Assembly: GCA_003118195.1 (NCBI GenBank)
Contig: BEXV01000083.1
Span: 106,825-170,824, forward strand
Source of the DNA: Hemicentrotus pulcherrimus
Lineage: Eukaryota; Echinodermata; Echinoidea; Camarodonta; Strongylocentrotidae
Length of the DNA: 64,000 nucleotides
Direction of reading: 5' to 3'
Shown: positions 1 to 64,000 of the stretch, piece after piece
Layout of the letters: the number at the start of each line of letters is the position of its first letter
Position numbering within the stretch: the first letter of the stretch is position 1
Made by a program: the position numbers and the translations under genes
The notes under the pieces: generated by a model
The model's input: the letters and a program-made list of their open reading frames with translations, nothing else
Databases searched by the model: none
Told to the model about the DNA's origin: nothing

Positions 1-2189
1 TATTGATTTTGTATAGAAGGGAAGATGGAGGAGTGAATAGAAAATATTCTACTTTCTTTCCAAGTTTATGTCCAAAAAATCGATTTGAAATAAACTTTTC
101 AGCATCTATTTTGGCTGGTGCATATGAACAATGTGCACATAATACTTTGGATGTCCAATGTGTCATTGCTAATTCCTAAAATGCTTGAAGAAGTATTCAA
201 AAGTATTTAATTCTTACAACAATTGACATCAAGCAAAAATATGATGTATCATTCATTCTATGCTAAAATAAAAACAGGGATATGCTGATAAAATATTGAG
301 GGGGAAAAAAGTGACATTATCTTAACAATATTAATTCCTGTGTTAAATATTTAATTATAGGCTCAAATATTGTTAAGATATTCATCTCGCGATATGGAAT
401 TTTAAAGTCTGCAGAAGTCTGCACATCACAGAGAATTTCAAAGTATAAAGTCAATTTATTTAAGCTCCTTAAATTGGCAACATTTTATGATATAAAAACA
501 TTGTTCAAAAATATTTCATAACGACAGGAACGTTGCTACTTCCACATCACATATTGCAAAAAATAACCACAACAACAGTATTTAGTTCTAATTAATGATT
601 TCGATGGAATCTTTTCGTATTTTTGTTTTTTAATTTGGATATCAAATTTTTGACACTAAGTGCAACTGTGTATATATATCAGAAAGATTTGACAAAGGAT
701 ATAGGTGACTAACTAAATCCTCTTGTGTGTGGGTCATGATAAAGGAGGCGTTTCCACAGGCTCTGTAGTTCGTTGCAATGCATGCAAAACTGGGCATCAA
801 AGCTCTGGATAAGCACAGATAGAAGTCCAAATAATACTGCATTGTGCAAAAAGATGCCTCGCCACAGAATGTTAGAGCAGTGGATTCGCTCCTTGTGGAT
901 GACATTTAAAAGTGACCTTATTCCAAACAAGGTGTGTAACTTTGAGATGTCAATCTTTTGTACCAGATTTTATCGAGAATTTTTTTGAGACGGAGCCAAG
1001 GATGGAGGAAAAAAATTTGATGTATTTGAAAACTTTGTATGATCTTAGCAGTATTTAACAAGTGTGTAGTGTTGTTTTTAACCGAGGCATATTTTTGATA
1101 CAGGGATCATTTTCATGCGCATGTGTGCTTTCCCCCTTTACAACCCTTCCCTGGTTTTTAATTTGATTTAAGGTATTTTATTTCTGCTGAAAAATCTAAC
1201 AATCAACAAGTCAATTTTAGTTTTAAGTCAAAGTATTCTAACCTACTACGCACACTTTTTTTGTGCTAAAATCTTAGATGTAGAACTGGTTCTTGCTCTG
1301 AAAACTGAATTGTTGTTGTACCTTGATATTTTAATGAGATTTGACTGTCAAGTGTTGCTAGATAAATGCATTTTTTCCTTGACAGTGTGTGATGGAAATG
1401 AAATGCAAGAAAAAGTGCCAAATATATTGAAAATGATGTGTTTATATCTACTCCCAAATGTTCATTTGTTGTAGAAAAGTATAATTAGAACCCCTACTAA
1501 AAAGGCATGTTCGCAGATATGCCATACGTTACAATAATAGAAATAGCAAAGGTTTTCGTTTGATCATCTTAAGCCTCCCTATCCATTTCGCACCCCATAC
1601 TTTACCAGGTAGCTTTGTAATTGGCTTGAGAGAGAGAACAAATTAGGCAATTTGCTAAACCCTTTAAGTACCAAGTTTCCTCAATGCACTTCTGTATACA
1701 GTGATATTTAGATTAGAGTAAACAGATCTTTTTGAAGTTTAAAGTACAATGATATGAAATTGTTTTTGTGAAATGTTATTATATATCTATTCAAAACCTG
1801 TTTGTAGTTATACAATCATGTTGACCATTTGGGATTGAGCTTTACTCTTAAGAAAAAAGGCGTAACCCTTGAAGTTTTCTACATCATGGGCTAACATCGC
1901 TGTTGGTGATTTTTTTTTCTTCAGATAGAGGTATTATTATTACTATAATTATTGTAATTGGTATTATCTAATCAAATCATTATCATTATTATATATACTT
2001 CTGTATATTTTGGACAGTTGTTTTGACATCCATGTACCATATATTTCTATCATTTTTACTCAGTAAAAATATTTATGCGTATTAACAGCTGTAAGAGAAA
2101 ACTGTGTGTCTGTGTATTATCTTATGCATGTAGTTCAAATCGATAATAGGGCTTGAGATGAAGGAAAAGAAGAGAGGGATAGAGGAGGG

Positions 2190-2290
2190 TGAGAGAGAGA
2201 GAGAGAGAGAGAGGGGGGAGAGAGAGAGTGAGAGAGAGAAAGAGAGAGTGAGAGATAGTGAGAAAGACACAGACAGAAACGGAGACAAAA
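2190..2290. repeat. GA-rich simple repeat
   Basis: A tract of (GA)n interrupted by G runs and GTGA units. The Ser/Leu-rich open frames on the minus strand here are artefacts of this composition. Confidence 0.9.
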
Positions 2291-2473
2291 AAATGGGGTT
2301 GGGTTAAAGAAAGCTAGCGAAATAGAAATGAGGAAATATGAAATTGAAGAATAAAAGAATAACAAACGATAGATAAAAGCTTTTCTTTGCAAACCAACAA
2401 TCACCATGGCTTTAAAAGGAAGTGCAGTAAACTAGATATGAAAGGGGAATTGCATATTCTATGTGGGGAATTA

Positions 2474-2846
2474 TTAAAGGTAAAGACCAGTTATGGTCAT
2501 GCGAATGCATTGTGAAAGAAACGTTGTGGGATCGATCAGAAAAGGTTGATCATCTAGCATCTAGCATCTGCAAGGTTCTGGAATCATCAAAATGATAAGA
2601 AATTTGGCCCATTCTTCGTAAATTTACAAGCACTAAACACAGAAAGATGTATATGGGACTACCTTATTTCTCTCACAGACCATGAGAGAAACAAATTTAC
2701 CAAATATATGAATTAGTAGGCGGTTTCCCAGCAAATTTGTTATCATCATGTATTAGTCAAAACATATTCTTTCACATAATTGAAAATGAGAGCTTCCATT
2801 TCATTTTTTGAAATTGGGGCGTTTCCAATACTGGTCTTTACCTTTA
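2474..2846. mobile_element. MITE-like element, family A copy 1
   Basis: The element is bounded by perfect 18-nt terminal inverted repeats, TTAAAGGTAAAGACCAGT, at 2474-2491 and 2829-2846. It has no coding capacity. The interior includes a segment near 2580-2620 (AATGATAAGAAATTTGGCCC) that recurs at 11.2, 16.9 and 19.4 kb, so this is a dispersed non-autonomous DNA transposon family. Confidence 0.8.
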
Positions 2847-5129
2847 AGTACATACCTTATTGTTAATGGCAGGTGTACTATCACTTTAGATTAACACTCG
2901 TCTACCAATAATGTGTTATGTTGTCACAGTTTCTCAGTAAACCTGACTTCATATCCTGTACCAAAGATAATAAGATAAATAATTATATTTCCCCTACAAG
3001 CAGTCTACATTTTGAGTTTCATTCCCTTTGAAGGTTTACGTGGAACCCTGAAGTTCTTGGAATGCTCCATAATTCAAACGAGATACATGTAAAGGCTGCT
3101 CACTTGGACTCGAGATTGGTAACCTAAGCCCATTGGAGGGTTAGTATCCTTAGCCCAATGAAATGGTAGATGCCCAGATCAATTAATAGGTTTTTATGAT
3201 ATGACTCCAAATTTAACATTTTAAATACACAATCATCACCTCCCCCCTCATCCACACACACACACGCGTGCTCACACACTTGCACACACACAAACTATTC
3301 TCTCTATCTATTTTCCATGTATCTGTTGCCTAAAATACCTTAATTAGTTTAGCTCATACATGAATTGGTATCTTTCAACTCTCCTACAAATTCACTTCCA
3401 GTCGACCAACATAATTCCCATTTCAATGTAAACCACATATCAAACTAACAAAACTTCAGACTTTGAACCAATTGTTGTTCCCACTCTTGGAATTTAATTT
3501 GAGCAAAAAGAGTGATCTACATACAATGTATGATAAGAAAGCGAGAGACAGTGAAAATACCCGTTCCATACTACCTCTAGGCACCCCGAAGGAATCAATA
3601 AGTTGACATATTCATCCAATTCAATTCATTAAAGTAGAAAATGAAAGCTGATAGTGTGCAGTATCATTCATGATTCATTGCATTCCCAAATCACTACATT
3701 GTACATCTATGTATCGAACAGCTTTGATATAATGAGAATAATTTGAAACATTTTAATGTAATTGGTCAGTGTTTGGTTACTTTAATTCATGATTGACTTT
3801 AAATTAGTTCCATGATTATTACGCATTAGCTACCAAAGGAAAAAACATCTTATACTTCATACTTCTTGTTGATTCATCCAGCATTATTTTCCAACTTGGA
3901 AAATAAAAAATCATTTTGTGGTCAATTAGCAAGATGTTTGTGTCTTTCACATGGATAATTGTTATAGAAATATATATTTTCAATTCATGTAATCAGTTTC
4001 GTATCATTAGTTCAACATTTAAGGCATGATATTCAATCAAGGCATGATTATTCATGGAAGAAGTTTATCATAAATTCATGACAAAGAAAGTGATATATAC
4101 TTGTCACTTTTAGTAGATAATTATCATTGTATTGTTTCATACATTCATACATTTATATCAATTTAATCGACATATTCTACTGCATTGTGCTTCAAAGTAT
4201 TTATAGACTTTTCTAAATAAATGCTACAACCTCAAACTCAAGAAGACACCGCATGTTACACATCTTTGCTGAATTCATGATTAGGCTCATTTCTCAAGTA
4301 CCAAAATATATATTCTTTGTTCAGTTTTTGTTACCAAAAAACACTTTAAAATAAAATAGATTCTATAAACTATACTATACTATGTTGTAATGGGGTTTAA
4401 GGAATTGTCTTCCATTGCAACATACAACATTCCTTGGAAGAATGCTACTTGACTACCTTGTAAATGCCATGATGAATAAAGTGAAATAATATGAAACAAA
4501 AGTGTATAAGACATACATATAAAGATAATAAGACAAACATATAAAGTGAATAAGACAAACATATAAAAAAAAACACATGATACATCATATCTACACAACA
4601 TACACATCTTATACTGGTTGCGTAAGCTACGCAAATCATCAGCTTTTGTGTTACATTTTTATTTTGTAGACCTAACTTGTAATACATGATTCATTCATCT
4701 GTAACAGCATTCTCTTGTGAAACAAAAACATTTTCTGAATATATTAATACAAATTACATTGGAAATTCATATTACTTAAAGTAATTCTCCCCTACAATTT
4801 AATAATCAATTCATATTCTCATTAACGATTCCCTTCTATGGAAAAAGTGAAAATTACATGATTTTACCGTTCAAAATATATATAAATAAGGTCATTGCTT
4901 TCTCATTCTTTTGTGGTTGTATCAAGACAAAACTAAGTACTTAAGAGCAAATTGGATAATATCATGATTAATTTTTTTCTACAAATACAGATTTAGAGCT
5001 ATAAAGCTTTCAAATTACCATTTTATAATCTTTAAGATAAGGAAACAGAAAGAACATGAGTGGGGAATATGGTTCTAAACATTTTGGGGGTATTTTGATA
5101 AATTACCCCAATGTTTGGTCACATCACAG

Positions 5130-5143
5130 NNNNNNNNNNNNNN
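5130..5143. other. Short assembly gap (N) next to poly-G
   Basis: 14 undetermined bases followed by a run of G. Confidence 0.99.
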
Positions 5144-5721
5144 GGGGGGGGGGGGTAAAGTAAGTACATCCAGGAGGCATGTTCAATCACATCCTATAAT
5201 AATAATAATATGAAAAGAATTCAGTAATTGATTCAAAATTGTGACAGGCACAGATATGGTTGATAGATTTTTGGTAAAAGGCATATGGAATTTGTAACAT
5301 TCTTTTTCTCTCATATCAAAACATTGGAAGTTCAGCTTTAAAGAACATGTTGTTTCACCTATATGACTGTTTTGTGAAACATTCCTGTGGGTGATTGCAG
5401 ACCACACCACCATTAGACATCATTAGAGTGTTACCTAGTCTATGACTCTTGACACCATGGCTGGACTATCGTCCTCATCCTAACTTTTTCATTTTGCTTC
5501 TATCCCCTTCCCGAAAGGCCACATGCCCCTTTCGATGAATAGTTGGGCCTCGACCATGCTAGCATGGCTAGATACTGTGGAGCATCTCATTCAGAGAATG
5601 CTGTTGATCCGTGCTTGGCTTGACAACCCCCAATCTATATCTCTCTCTCTCTACAAAGGTACAGACCAGAGTCAAGTCCATTACCCTACAGAGGTCATTG
5701 GAGGTCGGCAACCCTAGCAGA

Positions 5722-56438
<50,717 letters not shown>

Positions 56439-59400
56439 CTGCCACAGAGAAATGCCCATCGTGAACAAAATTAGGGTAGATCGGGGTAAAACAGAAATAA
56501 AACACAAAATTAATGGCGGATCAGGAAGAGGATAAGAATAAATGTTATGATATAACAAAGGTATTCTTTTTGATTGAAGAATTTGCTCTAGCTCTGAAAA
56601 TATAGCTTTTTAGAGTAGAAAGTTGGTAGAAAAATGTGACGAGTTGAAAAACTGCGTAATTGGCTGCTGAAGAAGATGATCGTAACGTTGCAAAGGAAAG
56701 TTGACGTAGTTGACGGCGGCGATTATGACGGTGATCTCTAAAGGTGTCCTTTTATAATCAGCATCTCGGTCGGATGAGGATGATAACAAAGAAAAAGAAG
56801 AGAGAAGGTGACCCCCCAGGTGACCCCACCCTGACCTACCCTACCCCACACACCATCCTCTCCCCCCTGATCCTCCATGACTGCATCTCCATCTCCCTTC
56901 TCTTTGTTTTGAACTGATGCTGACATCGATCCCCTTCCCACCCCTAGACACACACACACCTGCCCCTTCAAACACAGACATGCTCCGACACGAAGCAAGG
57001 GTGACGCCGAGTGCAAAAGTAGGAACGACCTTAATCTGATTTCAAAAATAGCCAGACGTGGATTATATGTTTCTGTATCAAGTCATATAAAAAATATATT
57101 CCTGAGTTGTAGTAATTTGAAATAAAGAAAGAAAAAGAAAAAGAATAACCAGGGACTTGCGAACAAGGGGAAAGTTAAGGAAGCCACCTGATTGGTTGCT
57201 TGTACTTGGCAAGGGACTGCTTTGTTTACATTTCAATGTATTTTATTGAAAGCAAAAACCAAAACAGTAGCAATACTGGCCATGAGTAGAGCTAAGCATC
57301 TGATTGGCTGAGCAGAGTTTGCCCTAGACTCCTCCCTTTGTTTACATTTTTTATGCTAAGAGCGCATCAGTCTCCCACCCCCTTCCCCCTAAACCTCTTT
57401 TACCACAAATGAGCCCCACCCTCTTCAAACCATGCCCTTCTTTGTGACATATTAAATGACCATCATATGAAAAAAAGCATGCATTCTGCCTCAATCAGGT
57501 TCAAACTCTATCAACTCGTGTGGAGTATATAATAGACTTGTTCAAACATGTAAACAACCATCAAGGGGTCAGACCCCTAGTACTTCCTGTCGTGTCGTAA
57601 GCTGTGATGACTTCTCATGCAAAGACGTTAATATGACAGGAAACTATCGAGCTTGAACGACCCGGCAGAATCTATCTATAGGAAGTAAACAAGAACACCT
57701 GTAAAATCTTAGACTCTCAGTTCACTTGCTTCATTAGTTGTGCAAGAGATGACAAACTTGTTGGTACCAAAAAAAAATTCCTTTACCAACTTCAACCAAA
57801 ACAAACGACTCAATGACATCACAACATCAGGTATGAATCTAAAGTTAGTCATATACAAAGATATCTGCAAAAACATAGCAAACTTCAGATTCCACTGTTG
57901 AAAGTAAACAAAGAAATACTATGCATGAGGGGAGCTAATATTTTGATAAAATTGCTTTATTTCTTACCAAGATATCAATACACACAAAATGGCTAGAAGT
58001 CAATGTACACTGTACTTAACAGTGTATAATGAAAAGAGAATAAGTTCCTACTGGATAATCTGCAAAATGGGATATTCCCCGTGTCCTTCAAGTAACTTGG
58101 TTGTGCACATGAAGTAATTCAAGGGGATAAGCTAATCCCTGGAAAGGAAACTCAATGTTGTCAAGTATTTCACAAATCTCTGCAGCTCATCCGCTTGCCA
58201 AGAGCCGAACTTGGTCCCTTGCCAGTTAGAGCTGGTTTAATGCGCTTCTACGGTGGCCATGGTGACCAGAATCAAAACAAACTCCCGAGGTGGGTAGCAC
58301 ACGACACTCTTTCTGGATGCATCGACAAAACGAAGGAAAACTCGTCGAATTGGCAGCCGGCCAAATTAGCCAGTTTAATGCCAAAGTTTTTCACTCAACG
58401 ATGACAGATTTGATCGATGTCAAAGCATGAAAATTTACTGGAACGGGAATAAAAGACAATGCCAGAGAGATTTAACTTAGACCAGACGAATGTAAACCGG
58501 TTCAATCTCTGAACAAAAGGTCAGAGAAAGACTCAAGAATCTTCACTTGAAACTATTTGCTTTCGTTCCTCGTTGAGTCACTCCACCAAATTGATGAACA
58601 TTTCATGGAAATGCCTGATACTAAAGAAATGCTTTAATTGCTTAATTTCTTCAAATTGCTGCTTCCTTAGCTGTGCACTGAATTGACCCCAGTATTCTTA
58701 TACAAGTTCATACCATGTTGTTGACGTGATAAACATTCATACCACTTATACTTTTTTTTTTTTAAATACAGTCACCCGACCTTTACCAACGTTAATAGAA
58801 TTGTTGGGAAATAATTCAAATTTGCAATTTAAGATTGGTTCCCCCATGGTACTGTTACAACCAACCCACACTATATAACATTACCTACTTCAGATACGAC
58901 CATATATTTACAATCCAGGTTTCTTCGTTATGAAAATGGATACATTGAAATAATCTCTTCCAAAGCTTGACAGACAACTTTCTATTTTTATGTCTCTACT
59001 TCATTTTGTACCTATAACTTTATGAAAATTAAGAAAACACTAAAATTGACTAATGCATAAACCAGATATGTTACAAATGTGGAAATCAAAAGTAAAATTC
59101 AAGGTTGGTTTTAGCGTTATTGTTTTGAAACTGTCCTCATTAATTGGCCCAAAACGTGACAACAAAGTGGAAAGAAAAAAAGACATATTCAAGGTGAACT
59201 ACAACCTGGAATGCAGCCAATCTGTACAGCTGTTTCTGCTCTTCATAGTAAGAGATGGGAGGAGGATCAACAAAAAAGTGGATTAAAGAAAATAAAAACA
59301 TATCTTCGCACGACAAAATAGAGAATTCGATTTGACAGCCAAAATCACTGATCCAGGGTTTTAATTTTGCATCCAAATAGAAATTTGGCTGCACATCTTG

Positions 59401-62400
59401 AGTTAATCCTACCCAGAATGCATTGCACTTTACTTGTGTTATGAAACAGACGGAAGTGCCTTGAAATTGAAGCCCAACCTCAACCCTGGTTAGCCAGTTA
59501 CGTGTGCTCATGTACGAGAGGTTTCTATCATCGCTGAAATGAGCATCTTTGTCGCAAGAGGTACCTTGCAGTTTAGACTATGGGATTCAGACTATATAAA
59601 TTCTATAAAATACCGTAATTCTGTCGGACCTTCTGCAACAACAAAAATTGTCCATAAAAAGTGAGATAAGAGGGGTTTTTGTGCATCATTAATTCTTCAA
59701 TCATCTAAAAATGCATCTATTCCAAATGATTAATTACCTAACTCTATTTGGTTACAAATTAGGTCTGATATTTCAGACTAGGTAGGAAAGATGGCCAAGA
59801 TGGGCAAGCATCCATTGCCTGCGTGATTCTGAGTCATCAAGGAGCCATGCAATTTTTTTCTTTTCCAAAACTCTCCAAGTCAGAATGGCCACGTTTAAAC
59901 TGCCTCGTTGGCACAGCGCTTCACTTGCCGCGCCACGATTTTGTTTTTGTTTTGGTTCGGGGCACAGCAGGGAAAGTAGCGCTTTGTCAAGAATTCGCGA
60001 GTCAATGGACGTAGTAAACTTGTAGTACGCTCAGCTCAGCTGTAGTGTGCGTCATACACAGACTCGCAGCTGATCGAGTGGCTAAATTTACAGGGACGGG
60101 TATTAAGGCAGAGGAAAGACGGCAGGAAACTATCGTAGTAAATATAGGCCAGTAACGTCAAAGATGCTTAAAGGGGCATGTTTTCATGTTGTTTGTCTCC
60201 CATAAACAGCGTTACAAGTCCTTCTCGTCTCTAAAGGGCTTAGCCCAGAAGAGAAGCAGGTGCAGCAAAAAAACGTGAAGTCATAACAGGCTTAGAATGG
60301 ACATCCTAGTCTCATAACCCGTTAACTAGTGATTTTCTCACTCTCATGGGCTTAATACAGGCATCACTCAGTTCCCAATACCCATGGGTTAAAAACAGGT
60401 TGCACTATTTGTTTTTTCACAACAAATGTAGAGCGGAAAATAGAAGAAAAACAAAAAAAAGATGTCTTAATTTCTATGTGGAAAAACCAGGAGACTGTAC
60501 AGCATGTATGTAAAACAAACAAGTACTACAGACCGATTTGGCAGTCTGGAAGTTCAATCCCTAGCAAACAAAGTGTTAAATAATAAAAAATAAAATACAA
60601 GAACAGATATCTGTACAACTCTAAACCAGTACCCTATGAAGAAGAGGGAGGAAATCAATTTGTTAAGCTGACTCATCAAAGTAATTCGGACAAGATAAAC
60701 AATCCTTCTGAAGTTGTTCTTCTCTGGTTGACCTCAACTAATTTAAATTCCTAAAGCACTTCAAAGTTCTACTCTACAACAGAGAGTTTATAAGAAGTTG
60801 GACCAAGGCAAGTGCCAATATCTCAAAATAGAAATAACTTGACCTTTGAAAAATATTTTCAAAACAAATTTTGCCATTGCCATCCACAGCATAAAATAGC
60901 TAAAACAAAATGTACCGGTATCTCCCATGCATGAAACGTGACAAAAATGGAATGAATTTATTAGGCAAGAAAGCAAAGAATGAAGCAATGGCGTAACAGG
61001 CATCCCAAATAATCTGGACATGTTTTGAAATTCTACCTTTCTCATGAAAGTAGACATGGAAAGCTGTGATTATAATCTTTGAATTAAAGTTACTATGAGC
61101 CGACTATAAAGAGTGACTCATGTTACGAATACCTGGGAGCAAAGTGTAGGCATCAACTTGAACGATATTGATACAAGTCATATAATTTTGAATTTTAATC
61201 TCTCATTGTTTTTCTCAGCATAGTTTTGTGCATTTTTTTATTTTATTTTAAATCTTTAACCCCCCCCCCTGCCCCCTCCCGTGCTTCCTTTCTGCCTTAC
61301 CATCTGTACTCATCCCACCCGTTCGTCCCCTCTCATCAATGCATCCCAACACCCCTCCCCTTCACCTCCCCCTCCCCATCAAGACATACATGTATTGCCC
61401 TTGTCCAGCGCATCTTCTCAGAAACAGTGTGGTAGTGGAGACAGGAAATCAAAATTACAGCATCTCACCCAACCATCTAGGGTTGAAAAGTTTAGTCATC
61501 TCTCATCGACCCTGGGGTAGTACTGCCGTCAAAACAGAGTCCGGGCAAGCCAATGTCGTCCATTTTAGTTTACGATTGTTTGGAGGGGAATGCGTGGATG
61601 AATCATGCACTTAAAATGACAAACCAGTATCGAGGTAGAAATCAAAGTTTTGTGGTTCCTCTATAAATGACTAAATGTCATAAAAATGAATTTTAAGAAC
61701 ACAATCCTGTGCCAAAAAATGAAAAAACTCGGTATCTTACAAAAACAGAATATCAGTTTTAGGAGATCTCTTGGGGTACAACATACAATATTTGATATTA
61801 TCAAATTACATTGTACCTGCACTTTAACAGAATTTCACTTTTTTTGTGTGTGTGAAACAATGAATCATTTTTAGCTCCACTCTGGCAAATTTTGGTATCA
61901 ACAGCTGCTATAGGTAAATGACACATCTAAATGATATCACAAATATGAATATGATATTCATCAGAGACTTTCCCCTTTGAGAGGATCCACAGAGATACTG
62001 TTGTGAGGAATTAAAAGATGAATGTTTACTGATGTAGAAGAAAGAGAGGGAGTGAGGAAGGGAGAGGGGGAGAAAGAGAGAGAGAGCTAGAGAGAGAGAG
62101 AGAGCAAAGGCATCGTCATAACTCTGCTGGAATATCTACAGTTCCTGCAAGTGATCATTTTTCTTTATCTCAATTTCATCCCAATTTTTAATACCATCTG
62201 AAATTCCACACGCTTGATGCTCATAAATATTAATAAATCCTCCTCTGTCCTGGTATTAGATATGTTGGAATAAAACAAATATTGCAACATTAAAGAAACT
62301 TTAAAGAAACAATACATCAGTACTGGGGACTTAAATAATGAAAACTTCTCAAAGAAAAATGCAGTTACCGGTATTGAATATTTGTTTGTTTGCACTAAAC

Positions 62401-64000
62401 ATATCAAATAAAACAGCTGAACAGGATATGGATCTTACTAACGCCCTATAAGAAGATTATAGCTAATTATCACCTATGTTAATTAACACTGATTTGGATA
62501 CAATAGAAATGGCAAATAATATTCCAACCAATTAAAAGATGGGACCGATTGGTTTTTTATGCAATTTGGAAGCAGGAAAAGATGGCAATTATTTATATCC
62601 TGTGTCCATGGATTAACAGTTTATTTTCATGCCTGTGCGTTTGAGTGAAATTTTGGTTGAATTTGGATGCTTAGGATGAAAGTAGGTCTCAAGGGAGGGT
62701 TTGTGAGCTATAGGAGTATGAACTATGGCCGGATGCCAGGAGCTGTCAAGGAAAGAAGCGAGACCTGGGAGTTGTGCAGCTGCACTTTACTCCGCTCAGG
62801 CTCAGGATTAGCATCCTTTCTTCTTAACAGTGGACAGGAAGAAGGAGAAAGAAGGAGAAGGAGAAAGAGAATGAGAAAGAGAAAGAGAATGAAAAAGAGA
62901 AAGAGAAGGAAAAAGAGAAAGAGAAGGAAAAAGAGAAACAGAAAAAAGAGAGTGAGAGAAAAAAAAGATGGGAAGAGAGACACAGAAGAGAGAGCAATTC
63001 GGAGATAGCTGGAGAGGGCAAGATACCAGCGAGAGAGTGACAGATGAGAGGAAGAGAATAGAAAGAGGAGCATGAAAGAAAAGGTGATTAATAACACAAA
63101 AGAAATGCAGAAAGAGAAAAGGTAAGTGAAAGAGAAAGAGAGAGGTGAGATGATGATGTGGATATATAGGTGTTCTTGCATCAGTCTTGATGTCTCATAC
63201 TTCCCCTGCTTTAGGTTAGAGAAATCCATAAAGTGACAAATGAGGAATGAGGAAAAGTCATTTATATTCTCCACAAGATGTTGAAGGTGTTTCAAATGTA
63301 TTTATATGCTTTATCCACAAGCATACAAAAGTCAGAACAACTAACCAACTACAAACCGATCAATAACCATTAAGGTATTCATTCAGGTAATCAAGTTTGT
63401 CTTTGGATGATTGCTGGTCTTTTGTCACTCTCATTTGTAACTAGGGTAGTAGGGGTGAAAATATGATTTTAATCCATTTCAATTTCTTCCATTTCATATT
63501 TCATCAAAATCATGAAGCATGAGTGAAAAATTCACTTCTCAAGAATGCATGTGTATCTGAGAAGCAATTTGTTCCAAGCGTTATTAAATTATGACACCGG
63601 ATCATATGCTTGCCCAATTCTATCACATCAAACATCCCACCACACAAAAGATACAAATCACTGGTAATCATCAATTTGGCAACACCCAAGAAATATCAGA
63701 TTCAATCTTAATAAGATGTTATTGAGTAATTGCCGAGAACCCAGAAAACATGACAGCCCTTTGCAAGAACTTTGATCAAATTTCCTGCCCACTGGATGAA
63801 AGTAGTGATCAGATAAAGAATTTTTGGTAAACATGTCGATGCTTTAGCTAACAACTTGTAAATAAGAAGTCTTTACTACGAAGATGAAATGAAGCCTCCC
63901 ACGGAAGAAGAATATTCTAAGTGGGAGGAAGGAAAAAACACATTTGGAAGAGATCTTTTTATATGTACACATCAGCTAATAAGACAACGGTCACAATTTT
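56439..64000 (-). other. Probable upstream ferlin intron, no exon recognised
   Basis: The ferlin must continue upstream because exon a starts in mid-protein, yet no C2D or other ferlin exon was recognised in these 7.5 kb. CpG-richer patches lie at about 58190-58420 and 59880-60150. C-rich sequence lies near 61260-61380, a GA tract at about 62040-62106 and a purine-rich tract at about 62830-63150. Open frames over the latter are artefacts. Confidence 0.6.
62830..63150. repeat. Purine-rich GAAAAAG/GAGAAAGA tract
   Basis: A purine-only stretch of imperfect 6-18 bp units, giving Lys/Arg/Glu-rich frames on plus and Ser/Phe/Leu-rich frames on minus. No gene is supported. Confidence 0.88.

Larger units (their letters stand above)
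1..5721. other. Ferlin 3' UTR and downstream DNA, no gene seen
   Basis: The ferlin 3' UTR must begin at 5721 and run toward lower coordinates. Its end is not certain; a minus-strand AATAAA lies near 4657-4663. The rest is AT-rich with a GA-rich tract, a CA-rich patch near 3255-3290, one MITE (2474-2846) and a short assembly gap at 5130-5143. Open frames here are short and low-complexity. Confidence 0.6.

Noticed and set aside
59140..59511. 123-codon minus-strand frame as an upstream ferlin exon
   Set aside because: No ferlin or C2 motif and no fitting splice sites in phase with exon a.
62723..63295. 190-codon minus-strand open frame rich in Leu, Phe and Ser
   Set aside because: It is the complement of a purine-only tract; low-complexity composition fully explains it.

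Overview
This is eukaryotic DNA: AT-rich, intron-rich, crowded with microsatellites, small inverted-repeat elements and tRNA-derived SINEs, and without operons or bacterial-style genes. The one gene recognised with confidence is a ferlin on the minus strand. The SINE type, the AT-rich introns and the ferlin, which mixes myoferlin/dysferlin and otoferlin features, suggest a marine invertebrate deuterostome, probably an echinoderm such as a sea urchin. That assignment is inference, not proof.

The ferlin runs from high to low coordinates. Thirteen coding exons lie at 56438-56334, 55094-54963, 53045-52890, 51756-51665, 50920-50750, 50199-50054, 49040-48812, 48049-47954, 46266-46128, 42063-41964, 39666-39482, 38485-38376 and 5905-5722. 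All have GT-AG boundaries and all phases agree. Together they encode the last 614 residues of the protein: the region before C2E, C2E with its acidic calcium loops, the linker, C2F, and the C-terminal transmembrane tail ending in a stop codon. The N-terminal half (C2A-C2D, FerI, and DysF if present) is not seen and must lie beyond 64000 or in exons I could not recognise. The last intron is about 32.5 kb.

Layout: 1-5721 is 3' UTR and downstream repeat-rich DNA. 5906-38375 is the giant last intron, carrying at least ten transposable-element copies and three GC-richer patches (10.1-10.4, 33.8-34.2 and 35.8-36.1 kb) that could be exons of nested genes. 38376-56438 is the dense exon cluster, whose introns hold more repeats, a 60-bp-arm hairpin with a hammerhead-like core, and an inverted partial copy of a ferlin exon. 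56439-64000 is probably a long intron with CpG-richer patches and purine-rich tracts.

At least nine families of short inverted-repeat (MITE-like) elements can be defined here by eye, several with two or more copies. The most notable points are the inverted, in-frame-deleted copy of a ferlin exon at 53376-53457, the hammerhead-like palindrome at 42178-42350, a tRNA-Thr-derived SINE nested inside a MITE at about 17.66 kb, and two signal-peptide-like orphan reading frames inside the last intron. I found no convincing evidence of a wholly new biological system.
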